The translations under genes were made by a program, and so were the position numbers. Below are positions 12,925 to 20,041 of a stretch of 20,041 nt of DNA, one piece after another. The notes below the pieces were generated by a model that was not told the DNA's origin, made no database searches, and was given only the letters and a program-made list of their open reading frames with translations. This DNA comes from JAVVEZ01 sp032250895 (lineage in GTDB: Bacteria > Pseudomonadota > Gammaproteobacteria > Pseudomonadales > Pseudohongiellaceae). The DNA is taken from positions 1-20,041 of the forward strand of contig JAVVEZ010000067.1 in assembly GCA_032250895.1 (NCBI GenBank). The letters run 5' to 3'. Within the stretch, counting starts at the first letter, position 1; each line of letters opens with the position of its first letter.

Positions 12925-13305
12925 ATGACAAGATCATCCTCCCGCCAATGCCTCGACTGCGGTATGAGCGTGACATTTGCTCTGGACGATTGGTCCGAAG
13001 AGTCGCCTGGCATTACCTGCCCGAAATGTGATGCCGACCTGTTTGCCCAGACTGATGGCTCCTGTCTGACCGTGGATATCGCTCATCAGGGTGAAACCAT
13101 CAGTGATGCTGTGGATAAAATGACGCAGGTGCTGGCCCGTGCCAGGGCCGGGTATTATGGCTCGGTGCGCCTGATTGTCGGCGGTGGCCGGATTCATGAT
13201 GAAATTGCTGCGCACCTGTATTTTTTGCAGCAGCAGGGCCGTATCATATCCTGCCAGGAAGCCGGTGGTAATCCGGGTGCCATACTGGTGCGAATCAGAA
13301 AGTAG
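12925..13305 (+). CDS. Zinc-ribbon plus Smr-like domain protein, function unknown
   Basis: 126 residues from ATG 12925 (GGAA upstream); a GTG at 12898 would add nine. The N-terminus has two CxxC pairs, CLDCG near residue 9 and CPKCD near 33, with spacing typical of a small zinc ribbon. The remainder (about 48-126) resembles an Smr domain in outline: a VDIAHQG strand where Smr proteins have LDLHG, a helix (ISDAVDKMTQVLARARAG), a strand plus Gly loop SVRLIVGGGR in place of the TGxG loop, another helix and a last strand AILVRIR. The catalytic-looking LDLHGxT motif is altered, so nuclease activity is doubtful. The gene is 51 bp upstream of hrpA on the same strand and may be co-transcribed. The Smr relation is a fold-level impression. 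Confidence 0.6.
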   Translation: MTRSSSRQCLDCGMSVTFALDDWSEESPGITCPKCDADLFAQTDGSCLTVDIAHQGETISDAVDKMTQVLARARAGYYGSVRLIVGGGRIHDEIAAHLYFLQQQGRIISCQEAGGNPGAILVRIRK

Positions 13306-13356
13306 GCCGTGCTCAGCTATTGGACAGCGGATTCATATCCATAAATCGACAGACTC

Positions 13357-16300
13357 GTGACAAACAAGACTCAGCCAATATCCCGACAAGCACCTCAGCA
13401 TTCCTTCCAGGCCCTGCATGACGCCATTGACGGCTGCCTGATCCGCGATCAGCATGTTCTGCGTCGGGAACTGAAAAAGCTCAGCCAGCAGGGTGTCCAA
13501 AAGACTGGTCAACAGGGCGGCCAAAAGAGCGGTGAAAAGAGCAGCCAACAGGCTGACAGGCACAAGAATGCCGAGACTGCGCTGCAGCGCCTGACGCAGC
13601 GGATTGCGGCCTCTGCTGCCAATGTCAGGCTGAAACAGACCCAGGTGCCACGTGTCAGCTTCCCTGAAGGCTTACCGGTCAGTGCCCGGGCGGACGAAAT
13701 TCGTGAAGCCATTGCCAGGCACCAGGTGGTGATCATTGCCGGGGAAACCGGTTCCGGAAAAACCACCCAGATTCCCAAGATCTGCCTGCAACTGGGGCGG
13801 GGTGCGAAGGGCCTCATCGGCCACACCCAGCCGCGTCGGCTGGCTGCCCGCAGTGTTGCCAACCGCCTTGCCGAGGAGCTGGCCGTGGCAGGGGGCAGCG
13901 AGGTGGCTTATCAGGTGCGTTTCAGCGATACCTCCAGTGAAGGCACCTTTATCAAACTGATGACCGATGGCATTCTGCTGGCGGAAACCCAGCACGATCC
14001 CTATTTGAACAAATACGACACCCTCATTATTGACGAGGCGCATGAGCGCAGCCTCAACATCGATTTCCTGCTGGGTTATCTCAAGCGCCTGCTGCCCAAG
14101 CGGCCCGATCTGAAACTGATCGTGACCTCTGCCACCATCGATGTGGAGAAATTTTCGCGTCATTTTGATCAGGCGCCGGTGCTCGAAGTTTCAGGCCGTA
14201 CCTATCCGGTCGACATTCTGTACCGGGCCCCTGTCGATCAGGGAGAGGACAGGGACCTGGGCGAACAGGTGCTTGCCGCGGTCAGGGAGATGCAGGAGCT
14301 GGCACGAAAGAAACCGGTGCCCCACCGGGATATTCTGGTTTTCCTCAGTGGCGAAAAGGAAATTCGCGATGTGGCCGATGCTCTGCGTCAGGAAAAGCTG
14401 CCGCATACTGAAATCCTGCCGTTGTATGCCCGGCTGAGCAATGCGGAACAGAACCGGGTTTTCCAGACTCACACCGGCAGGCGCATCATCTTGACCACGA
14501 ATGTCGCGGAGACCTCCCTGACCGTGCCCGGCATTGCCTATGTGATCGACGCCGGTACGGCCCGGATCAGCCGCTACAGTGTCCGCAGCAAAATTCAGCG
14601 CCTGCCGATCGAGGCCATTTCCAGAGCCAGTGCCAACCAGCGTGCCGGCCGGTGCGGGCGTTTGTGCGCCGGCACCTGCATCCGCCTTTACAGCGAAGAG
14701 GATTTTCTGAGTCGTCCGGAGTTTACCGACACCGAAATCACCCGCACCCATCTCGGTGCTGTCATTCTGCAGATGCTGGCCTTGAAACTGGGTGATATCG
14801 CAGACTTTCCCTTTGTCGACAAGCCGGATTCCGCCGCCATCAGTGACGGCTTCAAATTGCTCGAGGAACTGGGTGCCGTCACGGCTGAACGGCGCCTGAC
14901 GGCAACGGGCCGTCTCCTTGCCAGAATTCCACTGGATCCCAAATTTGGCCGGATGATCCTGGAGGCTGCCAACAACAACAGCCTGCATGAGGTGTTGATC
15001 ATCGTCAGTGCCTTGAGTATCCAGGATCCCCGGGAGCGCCCCTTGGACCGGCAACAGGCGGCCGATGAGAAACACCGGCGTTTCTGGCATGTTGAATCCG
15101 ACTTTCTGGCCTGGGTGGCACTCTGGGACTATTTTGAGGAACAGCGTCAGCTTGTGCCCCGCAACCAATTGCGCAAATTCTGTCAGGAGAATTTTCTTTC
15201 CTATATGCGCATGCGGGAATGGCGCGAAGTGCACCGGCAACTGCATCTGGTCAGCCGCGACCTGAAACTGAACGAGAACCGGGAAGCGGCCAGCTATGAG
15301 CAGATTCATCAGGCGCTGCTGTGTGGCCTGTTGAGCCAGGTGGCGAATCTGATACCCGAAGACCGGCAGTATCTGGGTGTGCGCAACAGAAAATTCCAGA
15401 TTTTTCCCGGTTCCTGTCTGTTCCGCAAAAAACCCAAGTGGATCCTGGCGGCGGAGCTGGTGGAAACCAGCCAGCTTTATGCGCGCATGAATGCCCGGAT
15501 TGAAGCGGAATGGATTGAAAAGCTGGGTGGGGAACTCCTGAAGCGACAGTACTCAGAGCCGCATTGGGAAAAACGCCAGGGACGGGTAATGGCCTGGGAA
15601 AAAGTTTCTCTTTATGGCCTGGTCATCGTGGAAAAGCGCCGGGTTCCCTTCAGCCGGATAGACCCTTTGGCTAGCCGTGAGATTTTTATCCGGGAAGCTC
15701 TGGTGGCCATGCAACTCAATACCCGTGCGGGTTTTTATGCGCATAATCAGGCGCTGATTGCCCGGGTGGAACAATGGGAAGAAAAAACCCGGCGCAGGGA
15801 TATCCTGGTGGACGAGAACGTTCTTTATGCATTTTATGACAGACAGTTGCCGGAACAGGTTCTGGATACTGTCAGTCTGGAAGCCTGGTGGCGCAAGGCG
15901 GAAAAGCAGAGCCCGGGGATACTGCGCTTACAGGAAGCCGACTTGATCAGCCCGTCAGCAGGAACCCTCGACAGCAGCCAGTTCCCTGACCAGTTGAACA
16001 GCGGCAGCATGTCCCTGAAACTGGCCTATCAGTTCAGCCCGGGGCAAAGCCAGGACGGCGTTTCCGTCAATGTCCCGGTGTCCGCGCTGCGGCAATTGCA
16101 GGAGGAGGAACTGGACTGGCTGGTGCCAGGCATGTTGCGGGAAAAATGTATAGCTCTGGTGAAAGCCCTGCCCAAACAGCTGCGCCGCAATTTTGTGCCA
16201 GTGCCGGACTATGTGGCCAAGGTCCTGCCCCGTCTCGACAGCCGGCAGGGCAGTCTTCGACAGTCACTGGCCCGGCAATTGAAAAGTCTCAGCGGCCTCG

Positions 16301-17340
16301 ACATTCCACTTGAGCTCTGGAATGACTTCAAAATGGATGAGCATCTGCGGATGAATATCAAGGTGCTGGATGAACAGGGCGATGTCCTGGGTACGGGGCG
16401 TGACCTGCAGGCGCTGCGCAGTGAGTATGCCGACGAGATTCAACAGAGCATCGATCAGCATTCAAGAAACTCCATCGAGCAGCAGGGCCTGGTGAACTGG
16501 AGTTTCGAGGACTTGCCGGCTGTGTATACCGTAGACCATGGCGGTATCAGTATCAGGACCTACCCGGCCCTGATCGATGAGGGTGAGTCCGTTGCAGTGC
16601 GTCTTCTGGACAGCGAATACAAGGCACAGCTGGCTACCCGCGCCGGCGTGGTCAGGCTGGTTCTGCTCAATGTTCCCCAGCAGCTCAGGTATCTGAAAAA
16701 AAATCTTTTGCAGAATCCCCGTAAGCTGCCGATGTTGAAAATGCTGGGCAGTCGTGAATCGATCCTGGAGCGACTGCTCAGCGCTGCCTGCGTCGAGGCC
16801 TGTGCCCTGGATCAAAGTCTGCCACGCACGCGCCGGGAATTTGAGCAGATGTTTGAACGTGGTCGGTCTCAGCTCGTCGATACCGCCGAAAGGGTCGAAG
16901 CCCTGCTGTATGACATCATGACCCAATATCATGCGGTACAGAGCCGGATCACACAGGCGTCCCTGCCAGAGTTGAAGGACTTGTTTGATGATATCCGCAA
17001 GCAACTCGAAGAGCTGGTATTTCCCGGGTTTCTGACTCAGATTCCCTGGGAGTGGTTGAAAGAAATTCCACGTTACCTGAAGGCCATCGATCAGCGCCTG
17101 GAAAAATATCCCGGGCAACGCAGCAGGGACCAGCAATGGCGCCGGCAGCTAAGACAGTGCTGGCAGAACTATGAGGGCAAGCGGATCTTGTTCGAAAAAC
17201 AGGAAATCAGGGACCGTGAACTGGATACCTATCGCTGGATGCTGGAAGAATACAGAGTCTCCCTGTTTGCCCAGGCGCTGGGAACCCGGCTGCCGGTTTC
17301 GGACGCCCGCTTGCAGAAGCAGTGGGCAAAAACAGCTTAG
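13357..17340 (+). CDS. hrpA: ATP-dependent RNA helicase HrpA (DEAH box)
   Basis: 1327-residue DEAH-box helicase, similar to E. coli HrpA (about 1300). It has Walker A GETGSGKT at 129-136, TQPRRLAA near 157-164, DEAH at 226-229, SAT at 258-260, TNVAETSLT near 381-389 and QRAGRCGR at 428-435. Winged-helix, ratchet and OB-like regions follow, then the long C-terminal domain found only in HrpA proteins. The GTG at 13357 is the first start after an in-frame TAA at 13342, though its ribosome-binding site is poor. A Gln/Gly/Lys-rich low-complexity stretch occupies residues about 43-70. HrpA acts in the cytoplasm on RNA, with reported roles in mRNA processing and rescue of stalled or collided ribosomes. 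Confidence 0.96.
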   Translation: MTNKTQPISRQAPQHSFQALHDAIDGCLIRDQHVLRRELKKLSQQGVQKTGQQGGQKSGEKSSQQADRHKNAETALQRLTQRIAASAANVRLKQTQVPRVSFPEGLPVSARADEIREAIARHQVVIIAGETGSGKTTQIPKICLQLGRGAKGLIGHTQPRRLAARSVANRLAEELAVAGGSEVAYQVRFSDTSSEGTFIKLMTDGILLAETQHDPYLNKYDTLIIDEAHERSLNIDFLLGYLKRLLPKRPDLKLIVTSATIDVEKFSRHFDQAPVLEVSGRTYPVDILYRAPVDQGEDRDLGEQVLAAVREMQELARKKPVPHRDILVFLSGEKEIRDVADALRQEKLPHTEILPLYARLSNAEQNRVFQTHTGRRIILTTNVAETSLTVPGIAYVIDAGTARISRYSVRSKIQRLPIEAISRASANQRAGRCGRLCAGTCIRLYSEEDFLSRPEFTDTEITRTHLGAVILQMLALKLGDIADFPFVDKPDSAAISDGFKLLEELGAVTAERRLTATGRLLARIPLDPKFGRMILEAANNNSLHEVLIIVSALSIQDPRERPLDRQQAADEKHRRFWHVESDFLAWVALWDYFEEQRQLVPRNQLRKFCQENFLSYMRMREWREVHRQLHLVSRDLKLNENREAASYEQIHQALLCGLLSQVANLIPEDRQYLGVRNRKFQIFPGSCLFRKKPKWILAAELVETSQLYARMNARIEAEWIEKLGGELLKRQYSEPHWEKRQGRVMAWEKVSLYGLVIVEKRRVPFSRIDPLASREIFIREALVAMQLNTRAGFYAHNQALIARVEQWEEKTRRRDILVDENVLYAFYDRQLPEQVLDTVSLEAWWRKAEKQSPGILRLQEADLISPSAGTLDSSQFPDQLNSGSMSLKLAYQFSPGQSQDGVSVNVPVSALRQLQEEELDWLVPGMLREKCIALVKALPKQLRRNFVPVPDYVAKVLPRLDSRQGSLRQSLARQLKSLSGLDIPLELWNDFKMDEHLRMNIKVLDEQGDVLGTGRDLQALRSEYADEIQQSIDQHSRNSIEQQGLVNWSFEDLPAVYTVDHGGISIRTYPALIDEGESVAVRLLDSEYKAQLATRAGVVRLVLLNVPQQLRYLKKNLLQNPRKLPMLKMLGSRESILERLLSAACVEACALDQSLPRTRREFEQMFERGRSQLVDTAERVEALLYDIMTQYHAVQSRITQASLPELKDLFDDIRKQLEELVFPGFLTQIPWEWLKEIPRYLKAIDQRLEKYPGQRSRDQQWRRQLRQCWQNYEGKRILFEKQEIRDRELDTYRWMLEEYRVSLFAQALGTRLPVSDARLQKQWAKTA

Positions 17341-17459
17341 GGGGCCTTATCGAGGGAAGTCACTTGCGAGCCTTGCAAGAAGAGAGTAGGGTGTGCGTCC
17401 CTGAATGTCCCAGTTCATTGTCAGAACGGGGTTGCGGTGATGCGTCAAACAGTCATGGC

Positions 17460-18647
17460 ATGATGAAAAAAGAAACATATCCGACAATTCTGCTGATAGA
17501 CGACGATTCCTCTGCCAGACAGGCCACTGCAAATTATTTGCGTGGCTGCCATTATTCCGTCAGTGAGGCGGGCAGTGGCCGGGAAGGTATCGATGCCTGT
17601 TCCCGCCTTCACCCCGATCTGATCATTTGCGACCTGACACTGCCCGATATGGACGGGTTTGCGACTCTGGCAGAAATTCAGCAGGAGTCCCCCGAAATGC
17701 CGATCATTGTCCTGGCGGATAAAAAGAGTACCAATGATGCCATCAAGGCAATCCGGCTCGGCGTCAGCGATTTCCTGCTCAAGCCCATTTCCGACCTGGA
17801 AATTCTTGGCTTGTCGGTTGGCAATACCCTCAAGCGCAGCGCGCTGCTTTCTGAGAACAGCCGCTACCGGAAGAAACTTGAAGTCATCAATCGCGAGCTT
17901 GAAAATACGGTGGAAATTTTCAAGCAGGACCAGCAGGCCGGACGTCATGTACAGATGAGCATGTTGCCCAAAACGCCGCTGGATATTGCCGGTTATCATT
18001 TCTCCCACAGTGTATTGCCCTCCCTGTATCTCAGCGGAGATTCTGTTGACTACAAACCGATCGCCAAAACCAAGGTCATGTTCTACATAGCCGATGTGTC
18101 AGGCCACGGTTCATCCTCGGCATTTATTACAGTGCTCTTGCGTTTTCGTATAGAGCAGATGCGCCGGGAATATATCAGAAGCCGTTTCATGGAAGATTTT
18201 TCGCCAGCCCCCCTGTTGGCGGTATTGAACCGGGACTTGCTTGACTCTGGACTGGACAAGCATATCACCATGTTTATCGGGGTATTGGACCATGCCGACA
18301 ACAGCCTGCTCTACGGTGTTGCCGGACATTATCCCTTACCCGTGCTTTACAATGACGGGAAGGCTGGGTTTCTTGCCATCAGGAAAAGCAGCCTGCCGAT
18401 AGGTTTGTCTGCCGAGGCAGAGTATTTTGAAGAGAAAATAAAGCTCAATGAAAAGTTTTCACTGACACTTTTCTCTGATGGCATCATGGAAATCCTCGAC
18501 AGGAAGCCCTTGCAAAATCGCGAGGATACGCTGTTGCTGCTGGTGGAAGAAAGTGAAGGCAAACTTGAGAAGATCAAGACGGGTCTTGATCTGGACAATA
18601 TAGGCAATGTCCCTGATGACATTGCGATCATGAGCGTATCTGGGTAA
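17460..18647 (+). CDS. Response regulator with PP2C-type serine phosphatase domain (HsbR-like, no kinase domain)
   Basis: 395 residues from ATG 17460. The receiver domain (about 8-125) has the acidic triad DDD at 14-16, phospho-acceptor Asp58 (IICDLTLPDMDG) and Lys108 (LLKPI); the usual Thr/Ser before the fourth helix reads Ala86. A coiled-coil linker (about 130-160) leads to a SpoIIE-type PP2C domain with all metal-binding aspartates in place: SGDSVDY, IADVSGHG, LFSDGI and DDIAIM at the end. Proteins like HsbR of Pseudomonas dephosphorylate a STAS antagonist under control of phosphorelay, but also carry an anti-sigma-like kinase domain, which is absent here. The stop overlaps the next start (TAATG). 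A seven-codon frame (17439-17462) overlaps the ATG start and may couple translation. It is the clear partner of the STAS gene that follows. Confidence 0.85.
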   Translation: MMKKETYPTILLIDDDSSARQATANYLRGCHYSVSEAGSGREGIDACSRLHPDLIICDLTLPDMDGFATLAEIQQESPEMPIIVLADKKSTNDAIKAIRLGVSDFLLKPISDLEILGLSVGNTLKRSALLSENSRYRKKLEVINRELENTVEIFKQDQQAGRHVQMSMLPKTPLDIAGYHFSHSVLPSLYLSGDSVDYKPIAKTKVMFYIADVSGHGSSSAFITVLLRFRIEQMRREYIRSRFMEDFSPAPLLAVLNRDLLDSGLDKHITMFIGVLDHADNSLLYGVAGHYPLPVLYNDGKAGFLAIRKSSLPIGLSAEAEYFEEKIKLNEKFSLTLFSDGIMEILDRKPLQNREDTLLLLVEESEGKLEKIKTGLDLDNIGNVPDDIAIMSVSG

Positions 18648-19132
18648 TGAACTCCGGGAAGATTCTGGCGGCTGATTTTGATGGTGTCCCCGTACTGAAA
18701 TTTGTCGGGGATGTGCGGGTCGTGATGAGTGCGACTCTGGACCGGTATTTTTCTGCCTTGCTGGATAAATCTGATTTGGAAGCCGTGTTGGTGGATATGT
18801 CGGAAACCACGGGGATTGACAGTACGGCGCTGGGTCTGCTGGCAAAAATGGCCATTCAGGTCAGGAAAAAATTTTCTATCAAGCCTACCATTGTGTCACC
18901 CAATTCCGATATTTCCAGGATTCTGTCGAGCATGGGTTTTGATATGATCAGCAAGGTTGTTTCTGATCCACTGACCCGGGTTACCCAGTTTGGTGAACTG
19001 GAATTCATTGATGAATCCGAAGAGCGGATACGGTTGAAGGTGATTCAGGCACATCAAACCCTGATGAGCCTGAATGACAAGAACCGCCTCCAGTTCCAGG
19101 ATCTGGTGAATGCGCTGCAAAAAGAAAAGTAA
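18647..19132 (+). CDS. hsbA: STAS-domain anti-sigma factor antagonist (HsbA-like)
   Basis: 161 residues. Residues 1-100 form a STAS domain with the conserved phosphorylatable Ser59 in TTGIDSTALGLLAK and the strand VLKFVGDVRVVMSATLD near the start. Unlike simple SpoIIAA-type proteins it has a helical C-terminal extension (about 115-161), including IQAHQTLMSLNDKNRLQFQDLV, as in the HsbA group. The ATG shares a base with the upstream stop (TAATG), so the phosphatase and its substrate are translationally coupled. In Pseudomonas aeruginosa HsbA switches between the flagellar anti-sigma factor FlgM and a diguanylate cyclase according to its phosphorylation, linking motility and biofilm. Whether the same partners exist here is not visible. 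Confidence 0.83.
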   Translation: MNSGKILAADFDGVPVLKFVGDVRVVMSATLDRYFSALLDKSDLEAVLVDMSETTGIDSTALGLLAKMAIQVRKKFSIKPTIVSPNSDISRILSSMGFDMISKVVSDPLTRVTQFGELEFIDESEERIRLKVIQAHQTLMSLNDKNRLQFQDLVNALQKEK

Positions 19133-19150
19133 GCATCCGTGAGATCAGGG

Positions 19151-19843
19151 TCAGGGCAGGTCGAACACCAGGGCGCGCACCGGCTCTGCCGCTGCAACCA
19201 AGCTCAGGGCCTGCACATGCTCCACTGCCAGACCATCGCCCGGGCCAAGTGCCTGCCCTGCCAGCGCCAAGGTGCCGTGAATGACATGAATCCAGCTCTT
19301 GCGGTCGCCGGACAGCGAAAACTCAAGCCGGTTGTCCGCAGGCAACACCAGTTGGTACAGTCGGGCATCCTGCTTCAGCACCATGCTGTCTTCGGCGCCG
19401 TCTGGACTCGCCACCAAGGTCAAACCCGGCTTTTGCGCAAAGGTCTGTTGCTGGTAGCCGGGCGCCTGGCCATATACGCGCGGCTGGATCCATATCTGCA
19501 GGAAATGCAGAGGCTCGGTAGCCGAGGCATTGAACTCGCTGTGGTGGATACCACTGCCAGCCGACATCAACTGGAATTCGCCCGGACGCAGTTCAGCGCT
19601 GTTGCCCTCGCTGTCCTTGTGCGCGATCACACCGTCGAGCACGCAACTGATGATCTCCATGTCACGATGACCGTGCGTGCCAAAGCCGGCACCAGGGGTG
19701 ACACTGTCGTCGTTGATCACGCGCAGCGCCGAAAATCCCATGTGTTGCGGATCGAAGTATTCGCCGAAAGAAAAACTGTGCCGGCTGTCGAGCCAGCCGA
19801 AGCGGCTGCGGCCGCGGGCATCTGCCTTGCGCACACTGATCAT
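19151..19843 (-). CDS. Pirin-family protein (YhhW-like bicupin)
   Basis: 230 residues with two cupin halves. The iron ligands of pirins are all present and at the family's usual positions: His57 and His59 in GTHGHRDMEI, His101 and Glu103 in GIHHSEFN. Other conserved parts are SRHSFSFGEYFDP near 20-32 and PLHFLQIWIQP near 111-121. The start ATG 19843 is preceded by AGGAA at good spacing. Some bacterial pirins (E. coli YhhW) oxidise quercetin; others act as redox-dependent regulators, so the true role is open. The gene follows a DoxX-family gene by 30 bp on the same strand, a frequent pairing in proteobacteria. It looks richer in G+C than the genes to its left. It converges with the STAS gene (18 bp gap). 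Confidence 0.93.
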   Translation of the reverse strand: MISVRKADARGRSRFGWLDSRHSFSFGEYFDPQHMGFSALRVINDDSVTPGAGFGTHGHRDMEIISCVLDGVIAHKDSEGNSAELRPGEFQLMSAGSGIHHSEFNASATEPLHFLQIWIQPRVYGQAPGYQQQTFAQKPGLTLVASPDGAEDSMVLKQDARLYQLVLPADNRLEFSLSGDRKSWIHVIHGTLALAGQALGPGDGLAVEHVQALSLVAAAEPVRALVFDLP

Positions 19844-19873
19844 GTTGGTTCCTTGTCGAAGTCGAAACTGGCC

Positions 19874-20041
19874 TTAACGATTGGCGAGCATACGGTCGGC
19901 GCTGAACGCACCGGCACCCGACAACAGCAGCGCTACCGAGCCGGCCAGCAAGGCCAGCCCGAACTCATAACCTTCATTGCTCATGAACAGACCGTTACCG
20001 ATGTGCACGACAAAAATGGCGACCAGCATCGTCACTGCCAG
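19874..20041 (-). CDS. DoxX-family membrane protein, C-terminal part (gene continues past window)
   Basis: The - strand frame runs in from the right edge and stops at 19874-19876. The visible 55 residues include a hydrophobic LAVTMLVAIFVVHIGNGLF, a loop SNEGYEF, a second span LALLAGSVALLLSGAGAFS and the end DRMLANR. This is the typical C-terminus of DoxX/YphA proteins, which have four spans and are linked in other organisms to thiol or oxidative-stress functions. With pirin directly downstream it likely forms a two-gene operon whose promoter is outside the window. Confidence 0.78.
   Translation of the reverse strand: MAVTMLVAIFVVHIGNGLFMSNEGYEFGLALLAGSVALLLSGAGAFSADRMLANR

Noticed and set aside
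13485..13566. Repetitive CAA/CAG/AAA-rich stretch considered as a tandem repeat
   Set aside because: It encodes the Gln/Gly/Lys-rich low-complexity linker near the HrpA N-terminus; units are irregular and no separate repeat element is supported.
14191..15309. 372-codon frame on the - strand
   Set aside because: It lies wholly inside hrpA, opposite the conserved helicase motifs, and shows no protein-like pattern.

Overview
The window looks like a chromosomal segment of an aerobic, probably free-living gammaproteobacterium of moderate GC content. Pointers are the heme-copper oxidase genes, a sigma-54 driven pspABC operon, an HrpA helicase, an HsbR/HsbA-like phosphorelay pair and a TonB-dependent receptor of the 'VVTARKR' type common in marine gammaproteobacteria. 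These are inferences from protein families; no rRNA or other taxonomic marker is present. I see no tRNA, rRNA, CRISPR array, insertion sequence or prophage.

Layout. (1) 1-4012, + strand: the 3' part of an aa3-type cytochrome c oxidase operon. It holds two tandem subunit III-like proteins (the first cut by the window edge), a subunit IV, an unrecognised exported membrane-anchored protein, a YtkA/FixH-like His/Met-rich protein and a di-heme cytochrome c peroxidase/MauG-like protein, all tightly packed or overlapping. (2) 4054-6291, - strand: a TonB-dependent outer-membrane receptor, separated by about 290 bp from a divergent NhaP-type cation/proton antiporter with a C-terminal Rossmann domain (6585-8420). 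(3) 8446-10578, - strand: oxidase biogenesis genes, namely ctaB (heme O synthase), an overlooked 35-residue single-span membrane protein, and SURF1. (4) 10659-12652, + strand: a psp envelope-stress operon with a very clear sigma-54 promoter, a candidate IHF site and a candidate activator palindrome. It encodes a SHOCT lipoprotein, PspA, PspB and an unusual PspC with two PspC domains in tandem. (5) 12925-17340: a zinc-ribbon plus Smr-like small protein, and the DEAH helicase HrpA. (6) 17460-19132: a response regulator/PP2C phosphatase and its STAS anti-sigma-factor antagonist partner (HsbR/HsbA-like). (7) 19151-end, - strand: pirin and the tail of a DoxX-family protein.

How the genes fit together. 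Regions 1 and 3 together supply oxidase subunits, heme O synthesis, SURF1-assisted maturation and, by inference, copper handling and peroxide removal in the periplasm. The psp operon guards inner-membrane integrity and proton motive force, which the oxidase generates and the antiporter spends. The partner-switching pair probably sets a motility/biofilm or sigma-factor decision.

The points most worth a second look are the tandem-domain PspC with its SHOCT lipoprotein and complete sigma-54 architecture, the hidden small membrane protein between ctaB and SURF1, the missing canonical start codon of the unknown oxidase-operon gene, and the truncated domain set of the HsbR-like regulator.
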